The notes beneath the pieces were generated by a model, which ran no database searches, was not told the DNA's origin, and was given only the letters and a program-made list of their open reading frames with translations. Positions 1 through 7,279 of a stretch of 64,000 bases of DNA are shown here, piece after piece (within the stretch, counting starts at the first letter, position 1; every line of letters begins with the position of its first letter). Both the position numbers and the translations under genes were made by a program. Origin of the DNA: Cohnella phaseoli (GTDB taxonomy: Bacteria; Bacillota; Bacilli; Paenibacillales; Paenibacillaceae). The stretch lies in assembly GCF_003386235.1 (NCBI RefSeq), contig NZ_QRDZ01000031.1, forward strand, positions 1 to 64,000, written 5' to 3'.

Positions 1-549
1 TCCGTAACTCAAGCATACAAAAAAACGCCCAAGGCTGACGGATTTCATTCCGTTTTGTGCCTTGAGCGAAGCGAAAGGAATGGGAATAATCATGACCCAC
101 AACGTTTCCAATTTATTGGATATTAAACTTTTACGACGGATCTCTTTGCACACATGAGCTTACGCAGGGAAGTTAGTCGAAAATTCGTACAACGCAGCTC
201 GAACCAGGCTTAAACGGCGGACGTTTGTAGGAAAAACCGCACAAAGCAACTCGGCTCAGACTCAAACGACGAACGTTTGTAGGGAAAATCGTATAAATCA
301 ACCAGGATCGGGGATTGTATGCCACTAAAGCGTCTTCGATAAGTATACGAATAGCTTCTCGGAATTATCTGGAAGTGTTGTGGGTCAAATGTAGCCCGTA
401 GACTGCCTCATACGCTCCTGAAACTACCTTGTAACGGGTTTACCCATTCAGATTTCAGGAGCGTATAGCATCGGAGGAAGGTATATACATCTTGCATCTT
501 TAATATCGATAACTTTCAGAGCAACTTGACCTGTTTATGGGACAACCCC
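1..549. repeat. Dispersed palindromic repeat element, copy A (reverse orientation, left end divergent or outside)
   Basis: No gene is seen in this stretch. It is homologous, in reverse orientation, to the element at 15949-16480. Shared blocks are TAATCATGACCC (87-98), three units of a 52-bp tandem repeat (about 170-300), the exact 16-mer CACTAAAGCGTCTTCG (323-338), and a perfect 14-bp inverted repeat ATACGCTCCTGAAA / TTTCAGGAGCGTAT (410-423 and 453-466). The right end, GGGACAACCCC (539-549), resembles the terminal inverted repeat of the other copy. The left part (1-86) does not match the other copy, so this copy is rearranged or truncated. A non-autonomous mobile element is inferred. Confidence 0.7.
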
Positions 550-565
550 TTGCGTTAGTTCATGC

Positions 566-1651
566 TTATTTTGCCTGAATGTAGCCTTCCGCCTTAAGCA
601 GCTCGGCGATCAGCACCGCTCCGCCGGCGGCGCCGCGAAGCGTGTTGTGCGACAGTCCGACAAATTTGAAGTCGTACAGGGAATCCTCGCGCAGACGTCC
701 GGCGGACACGCCCATGCCGCGCTCGATGTCGCGATCCAGATTCGTCTGCGGCCTGTTCTCCTCTTCGAAATACGTAATGAACTGCTTCGGAGCGCTCGGC
801 AAGCCAAGCTGCTGCGGACGGCCTGCGAACTCGCTCCAGCGCCGCAAAATCTCTTCCTTGGAAGGTTTGTTCTCGAACGAGACAAATACGGTTGCCAAGT
901 GGCCGTCCGTGACCGGAACGCGGATACACTGCGTCGTAATGAGCGGAGCGTTCGCCTTCACGATCTCGCCATCTTCGACGCTGCCCCAGATGCGCAGCGG
1001 CTCCTGCTCGCTCTTCTCTTCTTCTCCGCCAATGTACGGAATGACGTTGTCGAGCATTTCCGGCCAGTCGGTGAAGTTTTTGCCTGCGCCGGAAATCGCC
1101 TGATACGTCGAAGCGACAACCTTCGTCGGTTTAAACTCCTGCAGCGCGTGCAGCATCGGCACATAGCTCTGAATGGAACAGTTCGGCTTAACGGCGATAA
1201 AGCCGGTCTCTGTGCCGAGCCGTTTACGCTGCGCCGCGATCACGTCCAGATGACCCGGATTGATCTCCGGAATGACCATCGGAACGTCGGGCGTCCAGCG
1301 GTGCGCGGAGTTGTTGGAGACGACCGGCGTGCCCGTCTTGGCGTACGCTTCCTCCAGCGCCTGAATTTCATTTTTCTTCATATCGACCGCGCAGAAAATA
1401 AAATCGACCTGCGAAGCGACCTCTTCCACCTTGGATGCGTCCAACACGACGATATTTTTGACCGAATCGGGAATCTCTCCGGCCAGCTTCCATCTGCCTT
1501 GGACCGATTGCTCGTAAGTTTTTCCCGCCGAGTTCGCGCTTGCCGCGATCGTCGTTACTTCAAACCAAGGGTGACCGTCCAGCAGCTGCACGAACCGCTG
1601 TCCGACCATCCCCGTTCCTCCGACTATTCCGACTTTCAATTTGTTTGACAT
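566..1651 (-). CDS. asd: Aspartate-semialdehyde dehydrogenase, archaeal/fungal-type
   Basis: Reduces aspartyl phosphate to aspartate semialdehyde with NADPH, the branch point to lysine/diaminopimelate, threonine and methionine; cytoplasmic. The 361-residue protein opens with the nucleotide-binding loop GIVGGTGMVGQRF, has the catalytic cysteine in PNCSIQ (C158), and carries the block NVIPYIGGEEEK. That block is typical of the archaeal/yeast branch (TIGR00978-like), not of the usual Bacillus Asd. The ATG start has an AAAGGA-type site somewhat far upstream. A T-box leader (1760-2052) precedes it with about 110 bases between terminator and start, so lysine-responsive control is inferred. No other amino-acid gene follows; the next sequence downstream is a repeat. 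Confidence 0.93.
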   Translation of the reverse strand: MSNKLKVGIVGGTGMVGQRFVQLLDGHPWFEVTTIAASANSAGKTYEQSVQGRWKLAGEIPDSVKNIVVLDASKVEEVASQVDFIFCAVDMKKNEIQALEEAYAKTGTPVVSNNSAHRWTPDVPMVIPEINPGHLDVIAAQRKRLGTETGFIAVKPNCSIQSYVPMLHALQEFKPTKVVASTYQAISGAGKNFTDWPEMLDNVIPYIGGEEEKSEQEPLRIWGSVEDGEIVKANAPLITTQCIRVPVTDGHLATVFVSFENKPSKEEILRRWSEFAGRPQQLGLPSAPKQFITYFEEENRPQTNLDRDIERGMGVSAGRLREDSLYDFKFVGLSHNTLRGAAGGAVLIAELLKAEGYIQAK

Positions 1652-1759
1652 CGTTTATTCCAGTCCTTTCCATGCCGCTTATTTTTACGGAGCCTCATAC
1701 CTAATTACTATTCAAGCCGAATCCAATGGTGCGCAGCTTGCGCCGGCTTTGCGCTTCAA

Positions 1760-2052
1760 CAAAAAAATCCCACCCCCAAGACTTCAGCCTTAGGGACGAG
1801 ATTGTGTGCTCGCGGTACCACCCCGGATTCGCCGATATGTCGCCATATCCGCCTCTTCAAGTACGGCATTGCCCAGCAATGCTTATACTCTAGCTCTGTA
1901 ACAGGAGCGCCTGTCGCGCCACCCCCTCGTAAGCGAGGTTCCGACGCGCTGCTCGGAGTCTTTTTTCAGTAAAGCATCCTCTGCCCCTTCCCAGCTGCCG
2001 GAGCTCTCTGCGAAAGAATGGCTTTACCTACTCTTCTCTTCATCGCATTTGT
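1760..2052 (-). promoter_or_regulatory. T-box leader of asd, specifier AAA (lysine)
   Basis: On the minus strand the leader shows the AGAGAG element of Stem I, the antiterminator bulge GGGTGGTACCGCGAG (about 1807-1825), and a terminator stem TCCCTAAGGC/GTCTTGGGGG followed by a T run at 1760-1767. Stem I pairs GTAAAGC with GCTTTAC. The 3' side of the specifier loop reads TGAA-AAA-AGA, which places the specifier codon AAA (lysine) at 1964-1962. The TGGT bulge fits a tRNA with discriminator A. Two overlapping -10-like hexamers (TATAAT 2065-2060, GATAAT 2070-2065) lie upstream, without a convincing -35. The lysine assignment is inference from the specifier. Confidence 0.85.
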
Positions 2053-2125
2053 TATTGCGATTATATTATCAAATAACGCAACGGAGGTAAAGCTATTTTT
2101 CTTCCGAGCCTGCTCGAACAGCCTG

Positions 2126-2791
2126 CTATACCGTTGCCTTGAGCTCGTCGATTCGCTTCGCAGGCAGTCCGGTCATCTCCTCCACCATCGCTGGGTCAAG
2201 TCCCTTCGCCAGCATTTTGGCGGCGATTTCTTCTTTGCCCTTCAGCACTCCCGCTTCGATTCCTTTCTCTAAGCCTTCCTCTAGGCCTTTCTCCATGCCT
2301 TTCCTCTCCCAGGAAGTCAACCACTCCATGATCGCAGCCTCCTTTTTCAGATCCGTTTGCTCTATTTTCTTCGCTAATTGTTTGTTCTCCGCTTCCGTCA
2401 ACGGCAAGTACGTTTCGAAAAATACGGTTAGCAGCTTCATCCTCGCCGGGTCCAGCTCCAGCCGTGTAACCATCCGCAGAAACTCTAGCTTTACCGTTAC
2501 GCGTTCCTTCTTATTATACCCCATACTGCTCAGCAGCGCAGCAGCCACCGGGTTCTTCGTGCGTATAAAACGACGCCAGTTCTTGTGACGCAATTGAACC
2601 ACATAATACCGAAAGGTCAGCACTCTTAGAAACGGGAAAGCCCACTCGAACGAAGACGGCTCCTTGGCCCGGCGTCTATGACTGAAAATTGCAATCGGAA
2701 GAATGCGATGACGATATTTCTCGTAAAGCTTACCCGAATAGAGAAACATCCGCTGCGGAAAATCAGCAGCCGATCATGATCCGCGTTCATC
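2126..2791 (-). pseudogene. Rpn/PD-(D/E)XK transposase-family nuclease, internally deleted
   Basis: The first nine codons after an SD-like GGGAGGGG read MNADHDRLL, the N-terminus known for this family. They are followed almost at once, in another frame, by RMFLYSGKLYEKY and the rest of the C-terminal half (2749 to 2126). The intervening nuclease core of roughly 80-90 residues, including the PD-(D/E)XK catalytic residues, is missing. The remaining reading frame (207 residues) keeps the family C-terminus with Glu/Lys/Gly-rich repeats (KGMEKGLEEGLEKG) and a short helical tail. It is read as a pseudogene from a deletion plus frame change. A translated regulatory fragment from the internal ATG at 2749 cannot be excluded. 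Confidence 0.75.
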
Positions 2792-2832
2792 GCCTTGCCC
2801 CTCCCTGCAGCCCGCCCGGTCGCCAATAAAAT

Positions 2833-2877
2833 AGAAAAGCCGCCCGTTCCCCTGAATCCATCAGGAGAAAGAGCGGC
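2833..2877 (-). terminator. Rho-independent terminator
   Basis: On the minus strand, GCCGC...GGGCGGC with an internal CTCCTGA/TCAGGGG pairing is followed by TTTTCTATTTT. It lies about 60 bases after the CD3324-family gene and probably ends that transcript. Confidence 0.55.
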
Positions 2878-2936
2878 GTGTGCTTCACGACCGAATTTTC
2901 TTTTTTACCATTCGCGATATGCACCTCTATGCCCGT

Positions 2937-3203
2937 TCATGACGTTTTAACAATAATTTTACGAATGCTGTCTCCAGACAGATGATATTTGCCCACAAGC
3001 TCGGAAACGGTCATTCCGTCCGAGTGCAGACGGCGGATTTCCTTGTTGCGTTCCGCGAGCAGCTTTCTCGTCCCGCTGACTTCCCCCCAACGCGCGCGAC
3101 ACTCGTTCGGCTTGGGAATATAGATCAGCTCGCCTCCCACGTAGTTCTGTAACTCCTGCAACAAACTAGGGGGAAGCACATCTCTCCCGTTTTTGTAAAT
3201 CAA
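2937..3203 (-). CDS. CD3324-family (Mor-like HTH) protein
   Basis: The 88-residue protein has the family pattern: an N-terminal block IYKNGRDVLPPSLLQELQNY, the central GGELIYIPKP, then ARWGEVSGTRKLLAERNKEI, and a C-terminal helix-turn-helix (about residues 60-85, MTVSELVGKYHLSGDSIRKI). This resembles the Clostridium CD3324 family, related to Mor transcription activators. The role is presumed DNA binding; the target is unknown. The start is TTG at 3203, with AGGAGGG six bases upstream. A small open frame (3166-3270) overlaps its start in another frame. The neighbours give no pathway hint. Confidence 0.75.
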   Translation of the reverse strand: MIYKNGRDVLPPSLLQELQNYVGGELIYIPKPNECRARWGEVSGTRKLLAERNKEIRRLHSDGMTVSELVGKYHLSGDSIRKIIVKTS

Positions 3204-3270
3204 GTTGGCCCTCCTTCAATTCTAACGCCCCGATAATGGATAACATTTCTTTCGCAGATCCTTTAGCCAT
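3166..3270 (-). CDS. Small overlapping ORF upstream of the CD3324-family gene
   Basis: ATG at 3270 is preceded by AAAGGAGGAGAAATCGAGC, a strong ribosome binding site. The frame encodes 34 residues beginning MAKGSAKEMLSIIGALELKE and ends at TAG (3168-3166), inside the CD3324-family gene in a different frame. The SD of the downstream gene lies within this frame, so translational coupling or a leader role is possible. No homologue is recognised. Support is the ribosome binding site and position only. Confidence 0.35.
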   Translation of the reverse strand: MAKGSAKEMLSIIGALELKEGQLDLQKRERCASP

Positions 3271-3373
3271 GCTCGATTTCTCCTCCTTTATCCGAGTGTA
3301 ATGTGCCATATGGCGATCACGAACGCGTTGTTCGTATTTCCAGTATATTGAAAACCGCTTTGCCTTACAAGTG

Positions 3374-3396
3374 AAAAAGGAGGCCTTGCGGCCTCC
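3374..3396 (-). terminator. Rho-independent terminator
   Basis: On the minus strand, a GGAGGCC-GCAA-GGCCTCC stem is followed by TTTTT. It lies downstream of the acetyltransferase gene at 3543-4115. A second hairpin, GATCTCCG/CGGAGATC, sits just upstream (about 3410-3431). Between them and the gene only a possible 10-13 codon frame with GGAAAGGAG is seen. Confidence 0.7.
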
Positions 3397-3542
3397 TCCC
3401 TAATTGACGATCTCCGTCTAAGCGGAGATCACCTCAGGATGGTAGATCAATTCGATCATCTCCTTTCCGGCAAATTCGTCGGCCCGACAACTACATTGTA
3501 CGACCGTTTACCGCCCTACATAAAGTGAATAAACGGCTATAA

Positions 3543-4115
3543 TCAAACTTTACCGCCGTCCTTCGTTTTCCGGTAAGCGCGCTCGTGGTAGCGCGTGATA
3601 GCTTTGAACAGTTCCCTTCCGTCATCGGCGAGCGGTATAGCGGCATCAAAGCCAAGCGACATCGCCCGATACGTCTCGGGAACCCATATATAGACATGAA
3701 CGTATTCGGTCAGCCGAAAACCCGCGCTTTGCCAAAAACGGATGCGCTTCGCGTTCTCGTCCGTCTCCTCCGCTTCGACTTCAATAACGATGCCGCGGCA
3801 TTCCGGCTTCGCGCCGACGGCCCAGTCCCGAAGTTGCAAGACGCAGCTTCGACCGATTCCTCGACCCTGACGCGATCGCCGTACGGCTATGTAATCGACG
3901 ATCAGCACTTCGGAGCGATCGTCGAATGCCGTCAGCGCCATCGCTGCGGCTTCATTCTGCATGCGCCACACATGCAGCGTGCAGAGACCGCGCTCGAACA
4001 TGCGTCTGACAATCGCTTCGCTTTTCCTTCCATGCTCGGGGAACGCTTCCCGATAAATGACGTCCGCCTCCGTCCACAGCGCCTCGTCCCAGCTATCCGT
4101 CGTTACGTGCTCCAT
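3543..4115 (-). CDS. GNAT-family N-acetyltransferase
   Basis: The 190-residue protein has a GNAT fold. The acetyl-CoA pyrophosphate-binding motif A is RRSRQGRGIGRS (about residues 79-90), preceded by the beta strand EVLIVDYIAV and followed by a C-terminal FWQSAGFRLTEYV segment typical of the family. It transfers an acetyl group from acetyl-CoA to an unknown amine; cytoplasmic. It is immediately downstream of ynfA (38 bases) on the same strand and ahead of a clear terminator, so the two may be co-transcribed. The substrate cannot be told from the sequence. Confidence 0.8.
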   Translation of the reverse strand: MEHVTTDSWDEALWTEADVIYREAFPEHGRKSEAIVRRMFERGLCTLHVWRMQNEAAAMALTAFDDRSEVLIVDYIAVRRSRQGRGIGRSCVLQLRDWAVGAKPECRGIVIEVEAEETDENAKRIRFWQSAGFRLTEYVHVYIWVPETYRAMSLGFDAAIPLADDGRELFKAITRYHERAYRKTKDGGKV

Positions 4116-4153
4116 GCGCTAGTTGTCTCCACCCGTCTTGATATCGTCTTCCT

Positions 4154-4480
4154 TTAACTTCTCGGCGCCCACAACATGATCGAAACGCCGACGATACAGA
4201 CCGCCGCTCCAAGCCAATCATACAGATCGGGCGTCTTCTTGTCGACGAGCCAGCCCCACAAAACGGCCAATACGACGAACACGCCTCCGTACGCCGCGTA
4301 CACGCGTCCGAAGGAAGGAAAGCTCTGCAGAGTCGGGATAATTCCGTACAGTACGAGAATCAATCCTCCAGCTATCCCGTACCAATAAGGCTTCGATTCC
4401 CGCAACCATAGCCACACCAAATACCCTCCGCCGATTTCAGCGAGACCGGCCAACACGAAGATCACAATCGCCCCAACCAC
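4154..4480 (-). CDS. ynfA: YnfA/UPF0060 family small membrane protein
   Basis: The 108-residue protein has four hydrophobic helices and the family signatures [18 protein letters not shown] near the N-terminus, [20 protein letters not shown] in the middle, and [19 protein letters not shown] at the end. YnfA proteins are inner-membrane proteins related to small multidrug resistance transporters; their physiological substrate is not settled. Full length for the family. The gap before it (4481-4571) holds a hairpin, AAGGCTG/CAGCCTT, without a T run. Confidence 0.88.
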   Translation of the reverse strand: MVGAIVIFVLAGLAEIGGGYLVWLWLRESKPYWYGIAGGLILVLYGIIPTLQSFPSFGRVYAAYGGVFVVLAVLWGWLVDKKTPDLYDWLGAAVCIVGVSIMLWAPRS

Positions 4481-4571
4481 GATGTCGCCCCTTCCTTATC
4501 CAGGCGGCAGCCCATTGGCAGCGCCGACATGCGAAGGCTGCTCCCCTTTCGGGAAACAGCCTTTGTTCTTC

Positions 4572-5567
4572 TTATTGTACCACTTCCGCAAGCTTGTTGT
4601 CCTGCGTATAAGCGTATATTCGGACACCGTCGCCTTGCTCCGCTGACGGAGTATACACTTCGAACAGCCCTGCAGCTTCATCGTAGACAAGTCGATCCTC
4701 GTTACCCGCCCCCAGCGCTTCCCGCACGCTTGCCCACTGAAGCCGTCCGTGCTCCTCTTTAAAAATGTAGATTTGATTTTGCTTGTGCGTCGCAACTATC
4801 GCTTCCTCACGGCCGTCCCCGTCAAGATCCCGTTCGTAGGTCGCCGCATCGAATTCCGCGAAGGTGCTGACGCCTCCCTCGTCCTTCTTCACGTAGAAGG
4901 CGCACGCCTCCCCGTCGATTCTGCACTGCTGCCTGTCAATCTTGAGCACCTCTTGACCGAACAGCCGCGTCGCGCTAAAGTCGTCGCCGTCCAAATAACC
5001 GAAGCCGTAGTGGAAAAGCTGGCCGGGCTTGGAGAGGCCTTCGATGACAAAGCCGAAATAGACGATTATTCCGTTTTTGTCGCTCTTCGGCAGATCTTCG
5101 TTATTTATAAGCGTATACCGCAACGTTGTACCGAATCCCGGGATTTCCTTCTTATCGATCAACTCGATATCGGTCAACGGAATCTGCTCGACGTACCCCG
5201 TGTTTCTTAGCGGACTATACTTGTTGGATAGTCCGGGCAAAATGTCCGGATCGCTTCCGTAGATCGTTTGCCCTTTCGTCAATATCCGCGCTTCCAGCGG
5301 CTGAAACGTCATAGCCTTCTCTGCTCCGGCCGCCGCTCCCTGCGGGCGAGCTGTATCGACGCTCCCGCTCGGCCAGTAGACGACAAGAAGGAGCGCCGCC
5401 AGACAAGCCGCTACCGTTCCGGCCAGCCTCGGCCACAGCCCTGCAATCCGGCGCGGTCTTCGCTCAATCGCCCCCAGCACCTTCAGCTTCATCTCGTCCG
5501 TAAACCTTTCCTCTTGGAACAAGCCTTCCTTAACTCGTTTTTCCCAGGCGGACGAACCGTCGCTCAT
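4572..5567 (-). CDS. Membrane-anchored protein coupled to an ECF sigma factor (putative anti-sigma factor)
   Basis: The 331-residue protein has an N-terminal cytoplasmic stretch of about 45 residues containing EERFTDEMKLKVLGAIERR. One transmembrane helix follows (about 47-66, LAGTVAACLAALLLVVYW), then a large external domain. The external part ends in DLDGDGREEAIVATHKQNQI, resembling an FG-GAP/VCBS calcium-loop repeat. The gene overlaps the sigma factor gene by 4 bases (ATGA), the usual arrangement for sigma/anti-sigma pairs, which is the main ground for the role. No zinc-binding HxxxCxxC anti-sigma motif is seen, so this would be a non-ZAS type. The role is inference. Confidence 0.6.
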   Translation of the reverse strand: MSDGSSAWEKRVKEGLFQEERFTDEMKLKVLGAIERRPRRIAGLWPRLAGTVAACLAALLLVVYWPSGSVDTARPQGAAAGAEKAMTFQPLEARILTKGQTIYGSDPDILPGLSNKYSPLRNTGYVEQIPLTDIELIDKKEIPGFGTTLRYTLINNEDLPKSDKNGIIVYFGFVIEGLSKPGQLFHYGFGYLDGDDFSATRLFGQEVLKIDRQQCRIDGEACAFYVKKDEGGVSTFAEFDAATYERDLDGDGREEAIVATHKQNQIYIFKEEHGRLQWASVREALGAGNEDRLVYDEAAGLFEVYTPSAEQGDGVRIYAYTQDNKLAEVVQ

Positions 5568-6109
5568 CGTTCCATCTCCTTCCGTTTTCTGTCCATCGCC
5601 TGGCGCGCCCGATGCAATCTCGACTTGACCGTGCCCTCCGACACGCTCAGCAGTCCCGCGATCTCGGGCATCGTCAGCCCGTGCTCAAGCGTGAGCAGCA
5701 GCACCTCGCGCAGCTTAACCGACAGGCTCATCATTGCCGCTCTGATCTCGCGAACGGACTGCTCTTCCAAATAAGCCGTTTCGGCAGACTCCCCGACTCC
5801 CGCCGGCTTCACCCATTCGAACAGCACAATTCGCCGCACGTAGCTCGACTTCATCTCGTTGATGGCCAGATTTCTCGTTATCGAGAACAGCCAGGTTTTG
5901 ACCGAGGAGCTTCCCCGGAACGAGCCGAAGCCGCGATATGCTCTAATAAACACTTCCTGCGCAATATCTTTGGCCTGCTCTCGGTTTTTCGTAATGGCAT
6001 ACGCGTAACGCCTGACGTCGTCGCCGTATTCGGTCATCAGATCGTCCAGCTCGGATTTGTCCAGCTTGTCCTTGTATGCCAAGTATTGAAGCTCCATCTG
6101 GGAGTCCAT
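5564..6109 (-). CDS. RNA polymerase sigma factor, ECF subfamily
   Basis: The 181-residue protein has region 2 (about 25-95) with QAKDIAQEVFIRAYRGFGSFRGSSSVKTWLFSITRN in several segments, and region 4 (about 120-175) with LREVLLLTLEHGLTMPEIAGLLSVSEGTVKSRLHRAR, the -35-reading helix-turn-helix. It directs RNA polymerase to a stress-type regulon. It overlaps the downstream membrane protein by 4 bases. A GGGAAC/GTCTAA promoter lies upstream (6128-6157) and suggests autoregulation. It resembles the SigX/SigM/SigV group, but the exact class is not assigned. Confidence 0.92.
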   Translation of the reverse strand: MDSQMELQYLAYKDKLDKSELDDLMTEYGDDVRRYAYAITKNREQAKDIAQEVFIRAYRGFGSFRGSSSVKTWLFSITRNLAINEMKSSYVRRIVLFEWVKPAGVGESAETAYLEEQSVREIRAAMMSLSVKLREVLLLTLEHGLTMPEIAGLLSVSEGTVKSRLHRARQAMDRKRKEMER

Positions 6110-6127
6110 CGTTTCACCTCCAACCTA

Positions 6128-6157
6128 TTAGACAAGAGCGTCTTGCGAATCGTTCCC
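6128..6157 (-). promoter_or_regulatory. ECF-type promoter upstream of the sigma factor gene
   Basis: Reading on the minus strand, GGGAAC (6157-6152) and GTCTAA (6133-6128) are separated by 18 bases. This resembles GGAAC...CGTC-type promoters read by ECF sigma factors. The distance to the ATG at 6109 is suitable. Autoregulation is inferred. Confidence 0.45.
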
Positions 6158-6226
6158 TTACTAATAAAATAGAACAATCGGCCCTCTCCCGATACGGAGA
6201 CGAGCCGACTGACTTACACGTGCGCG

Positions 6227-7279
6227 TTATTGTTTATTATTCAGCAGCAAGCCCACGATCGTATCCAGCTGCTGCTCCAGCGAATACGGGTCCTCCATCA
6301 CAAATTCATCATAATACTCGTTGCCGAATACGTAAACCCGATTGTTCTGAACGGCGGGCAGCCCTTTCCACAGCTTGCTGTCCATCATTTTGTCGGTCGC
6401 TTCCTTCGCGCCGTAATAGACGAAAATATGATCGCCCATATATTCCGGCAGCATTTCCGCAGAGATCGACTCGAACCCTGCCTTCATGTTTTTGGCGATA
6501 TCGGTCGGCGGCAACTGCAGCGTACCATAGATGGTAGAGGAGCCGTAATTGCCTCCCTCGGCAGCCAAGACGAAGGCGGCTTTGTCGGCGAATTGCACGA
6601 CGGACACGGTCTCCCCTTCCTTGACGATGCCTTTGATTTGCTCCCGCGCCTCCGCGGCCTTCTTCTCGTAATCGGCGATCCATTGCTCCGCTTCTTCCCG
6701 CTTGCCGAATATATCGCTGACGCTCCTGAACTTCTCCAGCGGTCCCGCAGTGGACATTTCCGGCGTCCAATACGGCAGAAATACGGTCGTGCCGATTTTC
6801 TCGTATTGCTCGATGCTGTCCTCTACCGAACCGATAATCAAATCCGGCTCCAGAGAAGTCAGCTTCTCCAGGTTCATCGGAAATCCGCCCAAATCCTCGA
6901 TTTTCGCCAGCGTCTCTTTCTCGATTCCCGCCCCAGCCATCCATCCTTCGTCGAGCATAAACGTTCGGACGCCGATCGGAACGATGCCTAGCTTGAGCAG
7001 ATGTCCCATATATTGATCGGCGGCGACCCGCTGCGGATTGGCCGGCACGACAACATCCCCCTTGGGCGTCGATATCGTTCTCGTAGTCGGCTGCGCCTCC
7101 TGCTCCTGGCCGCCCGTCGCAGATGCGCTTGGCGAAGTCGCCGGTTCGCCGGACTTGGCGCTTGCGGACGGCTGCGCCGCGGAGTCGGCAGGACTGTTAG
7201 TTGAATTCGAGCAAGCCCCCATAAGCAGCGTTAATCCGAGTACAGTAGTCATTGCCGCGATTTTACTTCTCTTTTGCAT
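6227..7279 (-). other. Alternative reading: separate siderophore-binding lipoprotein gene starting inside the AraC frame
   Basis: An internal ATG at 7279, in frame with the long open frame, would give a 350-residue lipoprotein (signal peptide about 1-22, lipobox cysteine 23, low-complexity Ser/Ala linker, then the binding domain). AGGGAGAGA lies about 8-11 bases upstream, and a near-perfect Fur box lies immediately before that. This is the layout of a normal Fur-regulated FhuD/FeuA-type gene that would deliver ferric siderophore to a membrane permease. No permease genes are adjacent. Confidence 0.55.
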
